Part shown: positions 18,233-28,016 of the stretch, one piece after another
Numbering within the stretch: position 1 is the stretch's first letter
How the letters are laid out: every line of letters starts with the position of its first letter
From: Pseudoalteromonas sp. '520P1 No. 423'
GTDB lineage: Bacteria > Pseudomonadota > Gammaproteobacteria > Enterobacterales > Alteromonadaceae
Direction of reading: 5' to 3'
NCBI RefSeq assembly: GCF_001269985.1
Contig: NZ_BBZB01000001.1
Location: 3,038,001-3,102,000, forward strand
DNA length: 64,000 nt
Made by a program: the position numbers and the translations under genes
Notes under the pieces: model-generated
Told to the model about the DNA's origin: nothing
Databases searched by the model: none
What the model saw: only the letters and a program-made list of their open reading frames with translations

Positions 18233-20020
18233 TTAATTTTTATGAGACTGAACCTGCCATAAAGCGGCATAAAAACCATTTTTATTAAGTAATTCAATAT
18301 GTGTTCCCTGCTCTTTTATTTTCCCTTTATCCATATAAAATATTTCATCTGCATCTATGATAGTTGACAACCTATGTGCAATAACCAGACTTGTATGTCC
18401 CGTTGCAATGTTTCTTAGTGTTTCCATAATGGCAGCTTCATTGTGGCTATCTAATGATGATGTCGCTTCGTCAAAAATTAAAATGGGGGTTTTTTTCAAT
18501 AAACTTCGTGCAATAGCAACTCTTTGTTTTTCTCCACCAGAGAGTTTTAATCCTCGCTCTCCTACTTGAGTGTTTAACTTATCAGGTAGTGAATCAATAA
18601 AGTGACTCAATTGTGCATCATTAATCGCTTGTTTAACTTCATCATCTGTTGCATCTAATCTGCCATAACGCACATTTTCTAAAATACTATTATTAAATAA
18701 CACAGTATCTTGGGGCACAATTGCGATTTGCTTTCGGGCAGACTCTAAAGAATAATCTAGTATATTTTGCTGACTAATGAGTATCTGCCCTTCATTAATA
18801 TCATAAAACCGATAAAGTAATTTAGTGATAGTAGATTTTCCTGCGCCACTAGGGCCTACGATCGCAACTTTTTGCCCTGATTTAATTTTAAAACTGAGTT
18901 CAGTTATGGTGTTAGTCTTATTTTTATAAGCAAAACTCACATTTTCAAACTCGATATCTGCATTTTTAAGCTTTAAATCAGGCGCATCTTTATCCTCTGT
19001 TATATTTGATTTCACACTAAGTAGCGCAAACATGTTTTCTATATTTGCTAATGACCCTTTGATTTCTCTATAGACAAAACCTAAGAAGTTTAATGGAATA
19101 AAAATTTGCATCATAAAAGCATTCACTAATACAAAATCACCCAGAGTCATATTTTTTTGACTAACATCGATCGCAGCCAGTGCTAAAGTTACAGTCATCG
19201 CCATTGCGATTATTAAAGCTTGGCCACCATTTAAAATAAATAGCGACAATCTATTTTTACGTCTCGCAACTTGCCAATTAGCTAAATCAGTATCGTATTG
19301 AGTTTGTTCATATTTCTCATTATTAAAATATTTAACTGTTTCAAAGTTTAATAAGCTATCAACAGCGCGGGTATTTGATTGATTATCTGCAAGGTTAGCT
19401 TGTTTAATGTATTTTAATCGCCAATTTGTCGCTTTTACGGAAAACAATACATATAAAACCACTGCAAATATAATAATTAACGCATACTCAATGCCATAAT
19501 TGATGCTTAATATACCTATAACAAAGCTTAACTCTAATATTGTAGGTCCAATATTAAAAACAAAAAAGCGCATAACAAAACTAATACCTGATACGCCCCT
19601 TTCTATGTCTCTAGCCAAGCCTCCTGTTTTTCTATTGAGATGAAACTCCAAATCTAGTTGGTGAATATGCGTATATACCTCAAGGCTGATCCTTCTCATT
19701 GCATGTTCTGTTACGCGACCAAAAAGAACGTCTCTTAATTCTGAAAATAATACATTAGCAAACCTAACTATGCCGTAGGCGGCCACTAACATTAAAGGCA
19801 AAACAAGTTCTGGGGAAGTAATGCTTTGTTGCTCATCTAATAAATCAACCGTGTTCTTTAGAATGAAAGGTAAATAAACACTAGCTACTTTAGCCAAAGC
19901 TAAGCATAAAAATGCCAAGATGATACGATTTTTGTACTCGGTTAAGTATGGGATCACCTGTTTGAATACTGCAAAGTTAATATTGCTTTGGGGATCAGGT
20001 GTAGAAAAGCCATGTTTCAT
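18233..20020 (-). CDS. Atm1-type ABC exporter (fused permease-ATPase)
   Basis: 595 residues: six transmembrane helices (about 20-330), then a nucleotide-binding domain with Walker A GPSGAGKST, signature LSGGEKQRVAIAR, Walker B ILIFDEATSSLD and the HRLSTI switch. The membrane part resembles the Atm1/ABCB7 branch (TGGLARDIERGVSGISFVMR, FNIGPTILEL), whose members export glutathione or persulfide conjugates and help in metal and iron-sulfur homeostasis. It works as a homodimer in the inner membrane. The substrate is inferred from family, not shown. It stands alone between tyrR and the peptide transporter. Confidence 0.88.
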   Translation of the reverse strand: MKHGFSTPDPQSNINFAVFKQVIPYLTEYKNRIILAFLCLALAKVASVYLPFILKNTVDLLDEQQSITSPELVLPLMLVAAYGIVRFANVLFSELRDVLFGRVTEHAMRRISLEVYTHIHQLDLEFHLNRKTGGLARDIERGVSGISFVMRFFVFNIGPTILELSFVIGILSINYGIEYALIIIFAVVLYVLFSVKATNWRLKYIKQANLADNQSNTRAVDSLLNFETVKYFNNEKYEQTQYDTDLANWQVARRKNRLSLFILNGGQALIIAMAMTVTLALAAIDVSQKNMTLGDFVLVNAFMMQIFIPLNFLGFVYREIKGSLANIENMFALLSVKSNITEDKDAPDLKLKNADIEFENVSFAYKNKTNTITELSFKIKSGQKVAIVGPSGAGKSTITKLLYRFYDINEGQILISQQNILDYSLESARKQIAIVPQDTVLFNNSILENVRYGRLDATDDEVKQAINDAQLSHFIDSLPDKLNTQVGERGLKLSGGEKQRVAIARSLLKKTPILIFDEATSSLDSHNEAAIMETLRNIATGHTSLVIAHRLSTIIDADEIFYMDKGKIKEQGTHIELLNKNGFYAALWQVQSHKN

Positions 20021-20322
20021 ATATATTTGTCCGTTTTTTATACTTATTATTTACATCACTCACTACTCAGAGCAGCTAATGCTTTTACTAATACTTAGGT
20101 CTATGTATACTGACTTTCGGTAATTTTATACACATGACCTGTTTTTATGCCCATTTAACGCTTTTCAATAGAGAAAAATGTTCAAATAAAATAGATTGTC
20201 GACTATTACCAATAAAAAAACACACATGGCCATCCGTTTAATACTAGGTGATTAATACCTTAATTAAACGAAACAATTATAACATACAGGCCAACACGAT
20301 AAATTGATTTAGGAAATTAACA
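20021..20322. other. Divergent intergenic region before the peptide transporter
   Basis: This 302-bp gap between the ABC exporter and the POT transporter must carry both promoters. I see no gene in it. The one clear structure is an imperfect inverted repeat at 20235-20270. Confidence 0.6.
20235..20270. promoter_or_regulatory. Imperfect inverted repeat in the transporter leader
   Basis: CGTTTAAT (20235-20242) pairs with ATTAAACG (20263-20270), and inside it AGGT (20246-20249) pairs with ACCT (20257-20260). The structure is 53 bp before the transporter start. It could be an operator or an mRNA hairpin; no T run follows. Confidence 0.4.
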
Positions 20323-21741
20323 ATGAGTTCGATTCCAAAGACTGGAGATTTTTTAGGACACCCCAAGGGGCTGTTCTTACTGTTTGGTACCGAAATGTGG
20401 GAACGTTTTGGTTATTACGGTATGCGTGCCATTTTGGTACTTTACCTCGTAGCTAGCGTTCAAGATGGCGGTTTTGGTTGGACCCCTGCTGAAGCATTAG
20501 GACTTTACGGTACATTTACCATGGCGGTTTATGTTACTCCTTTAATAGGTGGTTGGTTAGCCGATAACTATATTGGTCAACGAAAAGCAATTATCTTTGG
20601 TGGCATTATTTTCGCTGCAGGTTATTTTACCTTAGGTATTCCTAAAACTATGCTAGTTGGCATGGAAGAAGAAGTTTTTTATCTTGGTCTAACATTAATC
20701 GTAATCGGTAATGGTTTTTTTAAAGCAAACGTATCTAGCTTAGTTGGCGAATTATATGATGATGGCGATCATCGTCGCGATGGTGCTTTTACTATTTTCT
20801 ATATGGGTATTAACTTAGGTGCATTTATTGCACCACTAATTGTTGGCTATTTAGGCGAGCAAGTAAACTGGCACTACGGTTTCATCGCAGCAGGTTGTGG
20901 TATGTTAATTGGTTTAGTTTTACAACTTACTTTAGCAAATAAATACCTTGGTAATATTGGTGTTGAGCCTTCAGCTAAACGCACTAAAGGCGATAAAAAA
21001 GCAGATGTGCCTCTGACTAAAGAAGACTTTGATCGTATGAAAGTTATTTTAATCATGAGTATGTTTTCTGTTATTTTCTGGGCTGGATTTGAACAAGCCG
21101 GTGGTTTATTTACAATATATGCTTCAGAATTTACCAACCGTGACTTAATGGGTTTTGAAGTACCAGCTTCTTGGTTCCAATCTCTTAATGCAATGTTCAT
21201 TATTTTATTAGCCCCTGTCATTGCCACAGTTTGGGTTAAAATGGGCAAAAAAGAGCCAACATCACCGGTTAAATTTGCTTTAGCGATGTTATTCTTAGCA
21301 CTCGGTTTCTTTGTTATGTTATGGGCGACTATGGTACAAGGTGGTGATACAACTGTTAAAGTAACAATGCTATTCTTAGTATTCGCTTATTTATTCCACA
21401 CATTAGGTGAATTATGTTTATCCCCTATCGGTTTATCTCTAGTGACAAAACTAGCCCCACTTAAATATGCTTCTGTATTAATGGGAATTTGGTTCTTATT
21501 CACTGCATTATCAAATAAACTGGCTGCATTTATTGGTTCATTTGTTGGCGAAGGTCAAGAAATGGTTAATAACGCAGGTAATATCTTTATGTCTGTTGGT
21601 TTTGCTGCATTAGCAACTGGTCTTATTATATTCTTAAGTGCTAACAAACTTATTTATTGGATGCATGGTGCTGAAGGTGATAGCCATCATACTGAAGAAG
21701 AAAACCTTGAAGAAGAGTTAGAAGTAACAGCGACACGTTAA
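20323..21741 (+). CDS. Proton-dependent oligopeptide transporter (POT/PTR family)
   Basis: A 472-residue major-facilitator protein with about 12-14 transmembrane helices that imports di- and tripeptides with protons. The POT signature is intact: EMWERFGYYGMRAILVLYL near residue 24 (the ExxER proton-coupling motif), GGWLADNYIGQRKAI, and the PTR2 block FYMGINLGAFIAPL. The tail is acidic (EEENLEEELE). It is closest in layout to the DtpA/DtpT group. The ATG has AGGA at a good distance. Confidence 0.95.
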   Translation: MSSIPKTGDFLGHPKGLFLLFGTEMWERFGYYGMRAILVLYLVASVQDGGFGWTPAEALGLYGTFTMAVYVTPLIGGWLADNYIGQRKAIIFGGIIFAAGYFTLGIPKTMLVGMEEEVFYLGLTLIVIGNGFFKANVSSLVGELYDDGDHRRDGAFTIFYMGINLGAFIAPLIVGYLGEQVNWHYGFIAAGCGMLIGLVLQLTLANKYLGNIGVEPSAKRTKGDKKADVPLTKEDFDRMKVILIMSMFSVIFWAGFEQAGGLFTIYASEFTNRDLMGFEVPASWFQSLNAMFIILLAPVIATVWVKMGKKEPTSPVKFALAMLFLALGFFVMLWATMVQGGDTTVKVTMLFLVFAYLFHTLGELCLSPIGLSLVTKLAPLKYASVLMGIWFLFTALSNKLAAFIGSFVGEGQEMVNNAGNIFMSVGFAALATGLIIFLSANKLIYWMHGAEGDSHHTEEENLEEELEVTATR

Positions 21742-21764
21742 TTTCAACTTTAATTTGATATATT

Positions 21765-21797
21765 AAAAACCCAAAGAGAAATCTTTGGGTTTTTTTA
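21765..21797 (+). terminator. Terminator after the peptide transporter
   Basis: AAAAACCCAAAGA pairs with TCTTTGGGTTTTT and is followed by a T run: a strong intrinsic terminator 24 nt past the stop. Confidence 0.9.
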
Positions 21798-21922
21798 GTT
21801 TTTGGCTTTCAATCATGTATTTAATGACTATTTATTTAAAAAATGTTATTCATCTGTTCATTAACTTTTACAAGTTATTGAGTTAACATACCAACGCATA
21901 ATAAGAAATAAAGGGAACTAAA

Positions 21923-23872
21923 ATGCGAAGTGAAACCAGAAAAGGCGCCAGTCTTAAAACGCAAATTTATGGTTTAGTCATTTTTTTAGGCATAGTATCG
22001 TTTATTGGTAGTTTATTAATAAGCGTAGAACATACAAAAGATTATTTAAATGAGCAAATGGGTAGCCACGCCCAAGATACTGCAACCAGTTTAGGCTTAT
22101 CAATTTCCCCTTATTTAGATGAAGAAAATATCATTATTGCAGAAACTATGGTTTCCGCGATTTTTGATTCTGGATATTATGCCGCTATGGAGCTTAAAAC
22201 CATTGATGGTAAAGTCCTTATTAACCGCCAAAACCCAAATCAGGTCGATACTGTCCCAGCTTGGTTTATTGATATGTTTGCGTTGTCTCCTCCTACAAGA
22301 GTAAGTGAAATAAATAATGGATGGCAGATTGTTGGTAACTTATCTGTAACCAGCCATGCGGGTGTTTCTTATTTCCAATTATGGCAATATGGTAGCAAAG
22401 CATTTATCGCATTTTTCTTTATTCTCTTATTTAGTTTAATTATCGCATATTTCATTTTAAGCGCAGTATTGAAACCGTTAGCTATGGTTGAGCATCAAGC
22501 AATTTCAGTTTCCAAAAAACAGTTTATCCATAACGGCGCAAAACCATTTACTAGAGAGCTCAAAGTTGTAATAGAAGCATTAAATTCTATGGTTGCCAAT
22601 GTGCAAAAAAACTTTGATTCAATGACTCGCCAGGCTGAAAAAATAACTGAAGAAGCTTATTTAGATAAGTTAACAGGATTAGCTAACCGTCGTGCTTTTG
22701 AAAGTCAATTCAATGCAAGCTTGTCTGATATTTCAGATGATGAATCAGCAACTATTGCTTTAATTGAACTACCATCATTACAAAAAGTAAATAATGAGAG
22801 TGGTTATCAAGCAGGTGATAAATACGTATTATCTGCAGTTAATGAATTAAAAATTGCTTTCAAAGAAATTGAAGGCACCAAAATTTATAGGATCAATGGT
22901 GGTAGTTTTATAGTAACCATCGCGCAATCGACTTCTCTTTGCCAATACGAAATAAGATCGTTAAATAACCAGTTTTTATCTCTTGATAATAATCTTTATC
23001 CAGACGGTTTTGCTAAGTTAGTCGCAACACCATATAAAAATAGCGACTCGATGAAAAAGTTATTAATTGATTTAGATAATTTAGTCACTCAAGATTCGTC
23101 ACAATTAAAAATCAAGGAAACTATATTTTCTGAGAATTCCGGCTTATCTATCGGATTACAAGATTGGAAAACCCTCATTGAAAATATAATGAGTACGGGC
23201 CATATACAATTTTTATATCAACCGGTAAAAGAGATTAATAATGTCAATGTTTTATATGATGAGTTACTCGCTAAATTTTATTATGATGACAAAGTTATTC
23301 CTAATAATCAGTTGTTTGCGATGGCTGAAAGATTAAAGTTAACACAAGAGCTAGATATAAAGCTCATCACAACAGCTATTAATTTTGTCTCAACCGTTCA
23401 AGATAACACACTCGCCATAAACTTAAGCCAACAATCACTATTCAGTACCTCATTTTATCTATGGCTCAAAGAGTTTATGACTGAAAATGAATATTGCAGA
23501 GAAAGGTTAATATTTGAGATTAATGAAACCGCCTTACTTAAGGATGTAGAACTTGCAACAAAACACATTAATTTATTTAAAACTTTAGGGATCAGTATTT
23601 GTATCGAAAGATTTGGCACTAGCTTTACATCATTTAAATATCTTAGAGGCCTAGATCTCGACTTTATTAAACTTGATGGTAGTTATATTAAAGACCTAAT
23701 AAATCACACTGAAAATAACTATTATATTCAGGCTGTAAATCAAGTCTGTCATAGCTTAGGTATAAAGGTAATTGCCTGTCATATAGAAAGTGATGAGATA
23801 CTTAACCAGATAAAAGAACTTGAATGTGATGCCTGTCAGGGACAGTTCATTCAAATTCCAACTGAATTATAA
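21923..23872 (+). CDS. lapD: LapD-type c-di-GMP receptor controlling adhesin release
   Basis: 649 residues: membrane helix 1 (about 13-32), periplasmic LapD/MoxY-type domain, helix 2 (about 158-180, FIAFFFILLFSLIIAYFIL), HAMP, then GGDEF and EAL domains that are both degenerate. The GGDEF site reads NGGSF, the EAL motif reads DELLAKF, and the metal-binding DDFG reads ERFG. It should therefore bind c-di-GMP without making or cleaving it. In Pseudomonas, c-di-GMP-bound LapD holds the protease LapG through its periplasmic domain and so keeps the adhesin on the surface. It is convergent with lapG and next to the whole adhesin/secretion operon, which supports the assignment strongly. Confidence 0.93.
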   Translation: MRSETRKGASLKTQIYGLVIFLGIVSFIGSLLISVEHTKDYLNEQMGSHAQDTATSLGLSISPYLDEENIIIAETMVSAIFDSGYYAAMELKTIDGKVLINRQNPNQVDTVPAWFIDMFALSPPTRVSEINNGWQIVGNLSVTSHAGVSYFQLWQYGSKAFIAFFFILLFSLIIAYFILSAVLKPLAMVEHQAISVSKKQFIHNGAKPFTRELKVVIEALNSMVANVQKNFDSMTRQAEKITEEAYLDKLTGLANRRAFESQFNASLSDISDDESATIALIELPSLQKVNNESGYQAGDKYVLSAVNELKIAFKEIEGTKIYRINGGSFIVTIAQSTSLCQYEIRSLNNQFLSLDNNLYPDGFAKLVATPYKNSDSMKKLLIDLDNLVTQDSSQLKIKETIFSENSGLSIGLQDWKTLIENIMSTGHIQFLYQPVKEINNVNVLYDELLAKFYYDDKVIPNNQLFAMAERLKLTQELDIKLITTAINFVSTVQDNTLAINLSQQSLFSTSFYLWLKEFMTENEYCRERLIFEINETALLKDVELATKHINLFKTLGISICIERFGTSFTSFKYLRGLDLDFIKLDGSYIKDLINHTENNYYIQAVNQVCHSLGIKVIACHIESDEILNQIKELECDACQGQFIQIPTEL

Positions 23873-23964
23873 GTTTGTAAAAACACAGGTATTAGTTACA
23901 GAGCAAACATAATTACCTGCATCAATGCAGTTAATATAGATTTAGATTATCCACATAATTAATA

Positions 23965-24636
23965 TTAATCTAATGAATACAAAGGTGTTCGCAAGGACGC
24001 GGCGCTGAAGCGACTTCTTAATTTGTTCCAACTCTGTAATCTGCTAGATTTTCCAGCTAACTTACCTTGACCTTTGACCTTACTTAACCAAAGGTTTTCA
24101 CCATTAAAGCTATAAATGGGCAGTAAGTCTCGTCTATGAGTTGAAGGTAAAATCTTAGGATTGATATTATCTAAAATAAGCGGTATTGATGAAGGTGTTT
24201 CATAGTAAGCTAATACCATATGGAATTGATTCAAACTAAGAGCTTTAACATAGGTTATACGAAGTTTATTTTCTGGTATACCTAGCTCTAGTAAACTAAA
24301 GTATTTGGCAATACTAAAATCTTCACAATCTCCACCATTTGCACCAATAAACTCTAATGGCGTTGCCCAATAATCCTTTTTCCCCCACAAAGGGATATCA
24401 TCAACAAAATTTAATAAATTAAAAAAGTGATTCACTCTTTCTAACTTATTTAAATCTGTAACTAAGTTAGGGTCAGTAAGTACTTTCTCCCATGCCCGTA
24501 ATCTTAGGCCCGCTCGGGGCCCATATTGATTTTTTAATTGGAGTTCAAGTTTATCCCAATCAAAGGCTTTATTTGAATCACCCCATAGCGGTAAAACCAC
24601 ACATAGAGATATGACAATAAAGCGCTTTATCATCAA
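23965..24636 (-). CDS. lapG: LapG-type periplasmic cysteine protease
   Basis: A 223-residue bacterial transglutaminase-like cysteine proteinase. It has an N-terminal signal peptide and the catalytic triad Cys104 (GGDCEDFSIAKY), His139 (NQFHMVLAYY) and Asp156 (LILDNINP). LapG cleaves the adhesin N-terminus at an Ala-Ala-Gly type site when not held by LapD; calcium is needed in known homologues. The TTG at 24636 and an ATG at 24633 are both possible starts; AAGG is better placed for the TTG. It follows the OmpA-like gene directly, as last gene of the Lap operon. Confidence 0.93.
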   Translation of the reverse strand: MMIKRFIVISLCVVLPLWGDSNKAFDWDKLELQLKNQYGPRAGLRLRAWEKVLTDPNLVTDLNKLERVNHFFNLLNFVDDIPLWGKKDYWATPLEFIGANGGDCEDFSIAKYFSLLELGIPENKLRITYVKALSLNQFHMVLAYYETPSSIPLILDNINPKILPSTHRRDLLPIYSFNGENLWLSKVKGQGKLAGKSSRLQSWNKLRSRFSAASLRTPLYSLD

Positions 24637-25257
24637 TTAATAACCTTTAAACCTTTCATTTTTTTTATTTTCTGTTGTGAAAATGTTCCATCTTAAAAGA
24701 TCTTTTTGATTTTTTATTTGAATGTAAAGCACCACTCTTCTATTTTTACTATGATGACTTTCAGAACCACCTTGTGTTGCCAATTGACTCTCACCAAAAG
24801 GTACTGCAACAAGCTTACTCGAGTTTACCCCGTGGTTATTAACCAATAGGCGTTTAACTTCTTTGGCTCGTTTAAGAGATAGTGCGAGATTATATTTTTC
24901 ACTGCCAACTGAACTCGCATGGCCTTCAAGCTCAAGCTTAATATCATCAGTTCTGTTAATCATATCAGCAAGTTTAACCAACTCTCTATGATATTGAGGT
25001 TTTACAAATGAAGAGTCATTATCAAACAAAATGTTTAAGTCCATAGTTAATAATGTATCTGTTACTGTAGGACAACCATCATTTGTAACTTGTGCACCTT
25101 CAAAAGTATATGCGCATAAATCTCGCGCATTAATGACACCATCGGCGTCATCATCTGCAAGTGATGCACTTTTTTTTGTGCTATAGCTAAGTTCTGGTTG
25201 CGAACTACAGGCAGTTAGGATAATAAGCAAACTACCGAACATCGCTTTTTTAATCAT
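24637..25257 (-). CDS. OmpA-like lipoprotein of the Lap cluster
   Basis: A 206-residue protein from the ATG at 25257, which overlaps the lapE stop in an ATGA. A longer reading would start 5 codons upstream. Lipoprotein signal with lipobox ILTAC. Then a thrombospondin-3-like calcium motif (DDDADGVINARDLC) and a C-terminal OmpA peptidoglycan-binding domain (ILFDNDSSFV, ELEGHASSVGSEKYNLALSLKRA, AVPFGESQLA, NRRVVLYI). It probably ties the outer-membrane export channel or anchored adhesin to peptidoglycan. Such genes recur next to lapE/lapG in Shewanella-type bpf clusters. Confidence 0.88.
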   Translation of the reverse strand: MIKKAMFGSLLIILTACSSQPELSYSTKKSASLADDDADGVINARDLCAYTFEGAQVTNDGCPTVTDTLLTMDLNILFDNDSSFVKPQYHRELVKLADMINRTDDIKLELEGHASSVGSEKYNLALSLKRAKEVKRLLVNNHGVNSSKLVAVPFGESQLATQGGSESHHSKNRRVVLYIQIKNQKDLLRWNIFTTENKKNERFKGY

Positions 25258-26576
25258 TGTTGTTGGCTCCATTGTTTTGGTTTTTCAACTCTTAATGAGG
25301 CAAGTAATTTACCAGTGGAAGCCAATACACGATATTGTGCAAGTAACTGAGAATGCTCTACCGAAGTATAAGTTTTTCTAGCTTCAAATAGCTCATTACT
25401 GGTATCTAACAAATCAAGTAAACTACGTTTTCCTAAGAAAAACTGCTCTTCATATATACTTTGAGCTTGTTTTGCCGAGTCTACATGGTGCTGTAAAAAT
25501 GGTATTTGTTTATTTAAATAAACCTGAGCACGCCATGATAACTTAGTACTTTGCAATACTTGTCTTAAGGTTTGTGCGTATATATCTTTACTTTGTGCTT
25601 CTTGGTAAGCTGCTTTTAATTTTCCAGCACTATCTGCGCCACCTGCATATAAATTATATTTCATTCTCAGCATTGCGGTTAAATCTTCATTATACCCTTT
25701 TGTTCCATCCATATCGTTATTATGCGAAGCACCTACTTCAAAGCTTATTTTAGGATAAAAATTGCTATTGCCAATTTCTAATTTTGCAGAAGCAGCCTGT
25801 ATATCATTATAGGCAGAAAGTAATACAGGGTGATCTTCTCTTGCCGTTGCTAATGCATTATTAAGTGATTTAGGAAACATATCAGCATCTGCTACTGGCC
25901 ATTTTAAATCTTCAGGTTTTTGATCAACAATATCTACAAACTTACTGTTGGCATCTAATAGATTATGCTCTGATGAAATAACATTAACTTGTGCTCTTGC
26001 TAATCGCCCTTCAATTTGCGCTAAATCAGCATTTGAGCCTAAACCTTGCGATACGCGATCTTTAATTTGGTCATATACTTTTTTGTGTGCTTTTAAGTTT
26101 CGCTCTGACAGACTTAGTATTTTTTTTGCCTCTAATACACCTAAATATACTGATGCAACTTTTAATGCTTGATCTTCAGCTAAACCATATAGCGCATATT
26201 GCGATGCAGTTGCTTCAAACTTTGTTCTTTTAACATTATCCATCACTGCAAAACCATCAAATATCTTTTGCTTTAGTGATACCGATAATTCACCTCTTGT
26301 TAGCTCTCTTGATGTGTCATTTACAATACGTGTTGTTGGGCTATTTGTATTCTCATAACCATACCCTGCTTGTAAGTCTATTTGTGGTAAGTAACCACTT
26401 TTAGCAATGCCAACATCTTGTTGGTAAGCTTTATATAAATGAAAAGCCTCAGCTATTTTTGGTTCACTTGATAATGTTCTTTCAACAGCTTCTTCTAAAG
26501 ATTGTGCAGATACAGTTGTACTAAGCAAAGTGCTCATTAAAATAATAGCTGATGTTATTTTTGTTTTGTGGAACAT
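25254..26576 (-). CDS. lapE: TolC-family outer membrane channel of the adhesin secretion system (LapE)
   Basis: About 440 residues, starting at the ATG at 26576, which has AAGGA six bases upstream; an in-frame TTG six bases earlier is less well placed. Signal peptide STLLSTTVSA, then two repeats of the outer-membrane-efflux fold: LEEAVERTLSSEPKIAEA early, long amphipathic helices, and SLLDLLDTSNELFEARKTY late. It forms the outer-membrane exit duct of the type I secretion system with LapB and LapC. In LapA-type systems the adhesin stays lodged in this pore by its retention module. Coupled to the OmpA-like gene by a 4-nt overlap. Confidence 0.93.
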   Translation of the reverse strand: MFHKTKITSAIILMSTLLSTTVSAQSLEEAVERTLSSEPKIAEAFHLYKAYQQDVGIAKSGYLPQIDLQAGYGYENTNSPTTRIVNDTSRELTRGELSVSLKQKIFDGFAVMDNVKRTKFEATASQYALYGLAEDQALKVASVYLGVLEAKKILSLSERNLKAHKKVYDQIKDRVSQGLGSNADLAQIEGRLARAQVNVISSEHNLLDANSKFVDIVDQKPEDLKWPVADADMFPKSLNNALATAREDHPVLLSAYNDIQAASAKLEIGNSNFYPKISFEVGASHNNDMDGTKGYNEDLTAMLRMKYNLYAGGADSAGKLKAAYQEAQSKDIYAQTLRQVLQSTKLSWRAQVYLNKQIPFLQHHVDSAKQAQSIYEEQFFLGKRSLLDLLDTSNELFEARKTYTSVEHSQLLAQYRVLASTGKLLASLRVEKPKQWSQQQ

Positions 26577-26627
26577 GATCAATCCTTTTTCAAAATAATG
26601 TGTGATTCTTAGGTGATAAAAATATTT

Positions 26628-28016
26628 TTATCTTTCTCTTAAAGCACTCTGTTGAGCCCTTAAAATTGGTTTTAATAAATATTCTAAAACTGTTTTCTTA
26701 CCCGTCATAACATCAACTGATGCAGTCATGCCTGGTATTATTGGTAACTTTTTTGATTTATCACCAAGATAGTTATCTTCTGTTCTCACAGTGATCAGAT
26801 AATAACTAACGCCTTTCTCATCTTCAAATGAATCTGCACTGATATTTTCAAGTTTGCCTTCAATACCACCATATATGGCAAAGTCATAAGCCGTAAATCT
26901 TACAATAGCTTTTAAACCAGGTCTTAAAAATGCGATATCTTTTGGTGATACTTTCGCTTCAATTAAAAGTTGGTCTTCAATTGGTACGATTTCAACTAAA
27001 TCCATGCCAGGCTGAATGACGCCACCTTCAGTATTTACATTTAGCGCTTTTATAGTACCTGCTACAGGTGATGTTATCGATGTTCTATTTACTTTATCTT
27101 TTAAATTAACCTGTTTTTCTGTCAATTGTGCTAACTGTGCTTCTACCTTAGTTAATAACTCTTGAGTTTCCTTTTGATATTCACTCACTAAAGTTTGTCG
27201 TTTACTAATACTTTCGGTTAAAGCGGTTCTACTTCTTGGTAAAGCCAGTTCAGCTTCTTCCATTTGTTGTTTAAGTTCATTTATTTGACGTTTGAGCTTT
27301 AAAAATTCAACAGGAGAAATAACACCTTTGTTAGCTAAAGGTTCTGTTAAATTGAGCTCTTCCAAGCCCAGTTGATAACTTGTCTGAACATGTTTAACTC
27401 GGGACTTCAAAGACTCAACTTCTTGCTCTTTTTGCTGAATTTGATTAGCCATCACATTTAACTGTTTTTTAAAGTTACTAATATTGGCATTAAAGCTTGC
27501 TACCTCAGTACGATAAATATCAGAAAACGTCTCTTGTTCGGCAAGAGAGATATTAAATGATTGCGGTATAATTTTAATTTGTTGTTTCCACAAGCGTGGG
27601 CTAATATTTTTAGACCATTTAACACTGGCAAGCTCTGCTTTTAAACGAACAGCTCTACGCTGTAATTGCATGACTTCCTGCTCTTTTTCACGAAAATCGG
27701 CTAAGAATCGGGTATCATCTATCCTGAGTAACTCTTCACCTTTAGTTACTTTCTGTCCTTCTTTTATAAAAATTTTAGATAAAATCCCTCCTTCTAAGTT
27801 TTGCACAACTTGAATTTGAGAAGAGGGTATTACTTTTCCTGATCCGACAGTTACTTCATCAAGTGCTGCAAAATAGGCCCAGATTAAAACGCAAAAACAA
27901 AATCCTGTAATGACATATAATAAGTTTCGCGATCTATTTGGTGAAGTTAATAAAATAGCAGCATTAATATCATCAATAAAACTGGTATCAATTTCTTTAA
28001 AAGAATTATCTTTCAT
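26628..28016 (-). CDS. lapC: HlyD-family membrane fusion protein of the adhesin secretion system (LapC)
   Basis: About 462 residues from the ATG at 28016, which overlaps the lapB stop (TGATG). One N-terminal membrane helix (LLYVITGFCFCVLIWAYFAAL), a lipoyl/barrel-sandwich half (QVVQNLEGGILSKIFIKEGQKV), a long coiled-coil hairpin, then the second half (TSPVAGTIKALNVNTEGGVI) and a beta-barrel. It bridges the ABC transporter LapB and the outer-membrane channel LapE. Typical HlyD length. Confidence 0.95.
   Translation of the reverse strand: MKDNSFKEIDTSFIDDINAAILLTSPNRSRNLLYVITGFCFCVLIWAYFAALDEVTVGSGKVIPSSQIQVVQNLEGGILSKIFIKEGQKVTKGEELLRIDDTRFLADFREKEQEVMQLQRRAVRLKAELASVKWSKNISPRLWKQQIKIIPQSFNISLAEQETFSDIYRTEVASFNANISNFKKQLNVMANQIQQKEQEVESLKSRVKHVQTSYQLGLEELNLTEPLANKGVISPVEFLKLKRQINELKQQMEEAELALPRSRTALTESISKRQTLVSEYQKETQELLTKVEAQLAQLTEKQVNLKDKVNRTSITSPVAGTIKALNVNTEGGVIQPGMDLVEIVPIEDQLLIEAKVSPKDIAFLRPGLKAIVRFTAYDFAIYGGIEGKLENISADSFEDEKGVSYYLITVRTEDNYLGDKSKKLPIIPGMTASVDVMTGKKTVLEYLLKPILRAQQSALRER

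Noticed and set aside
23873..23964. Terminator between convergent lapD and lapG
   Set aside because: Only a 5-bp stem (CTGCA/TGCAG) with no T run is visible, too weak to call.
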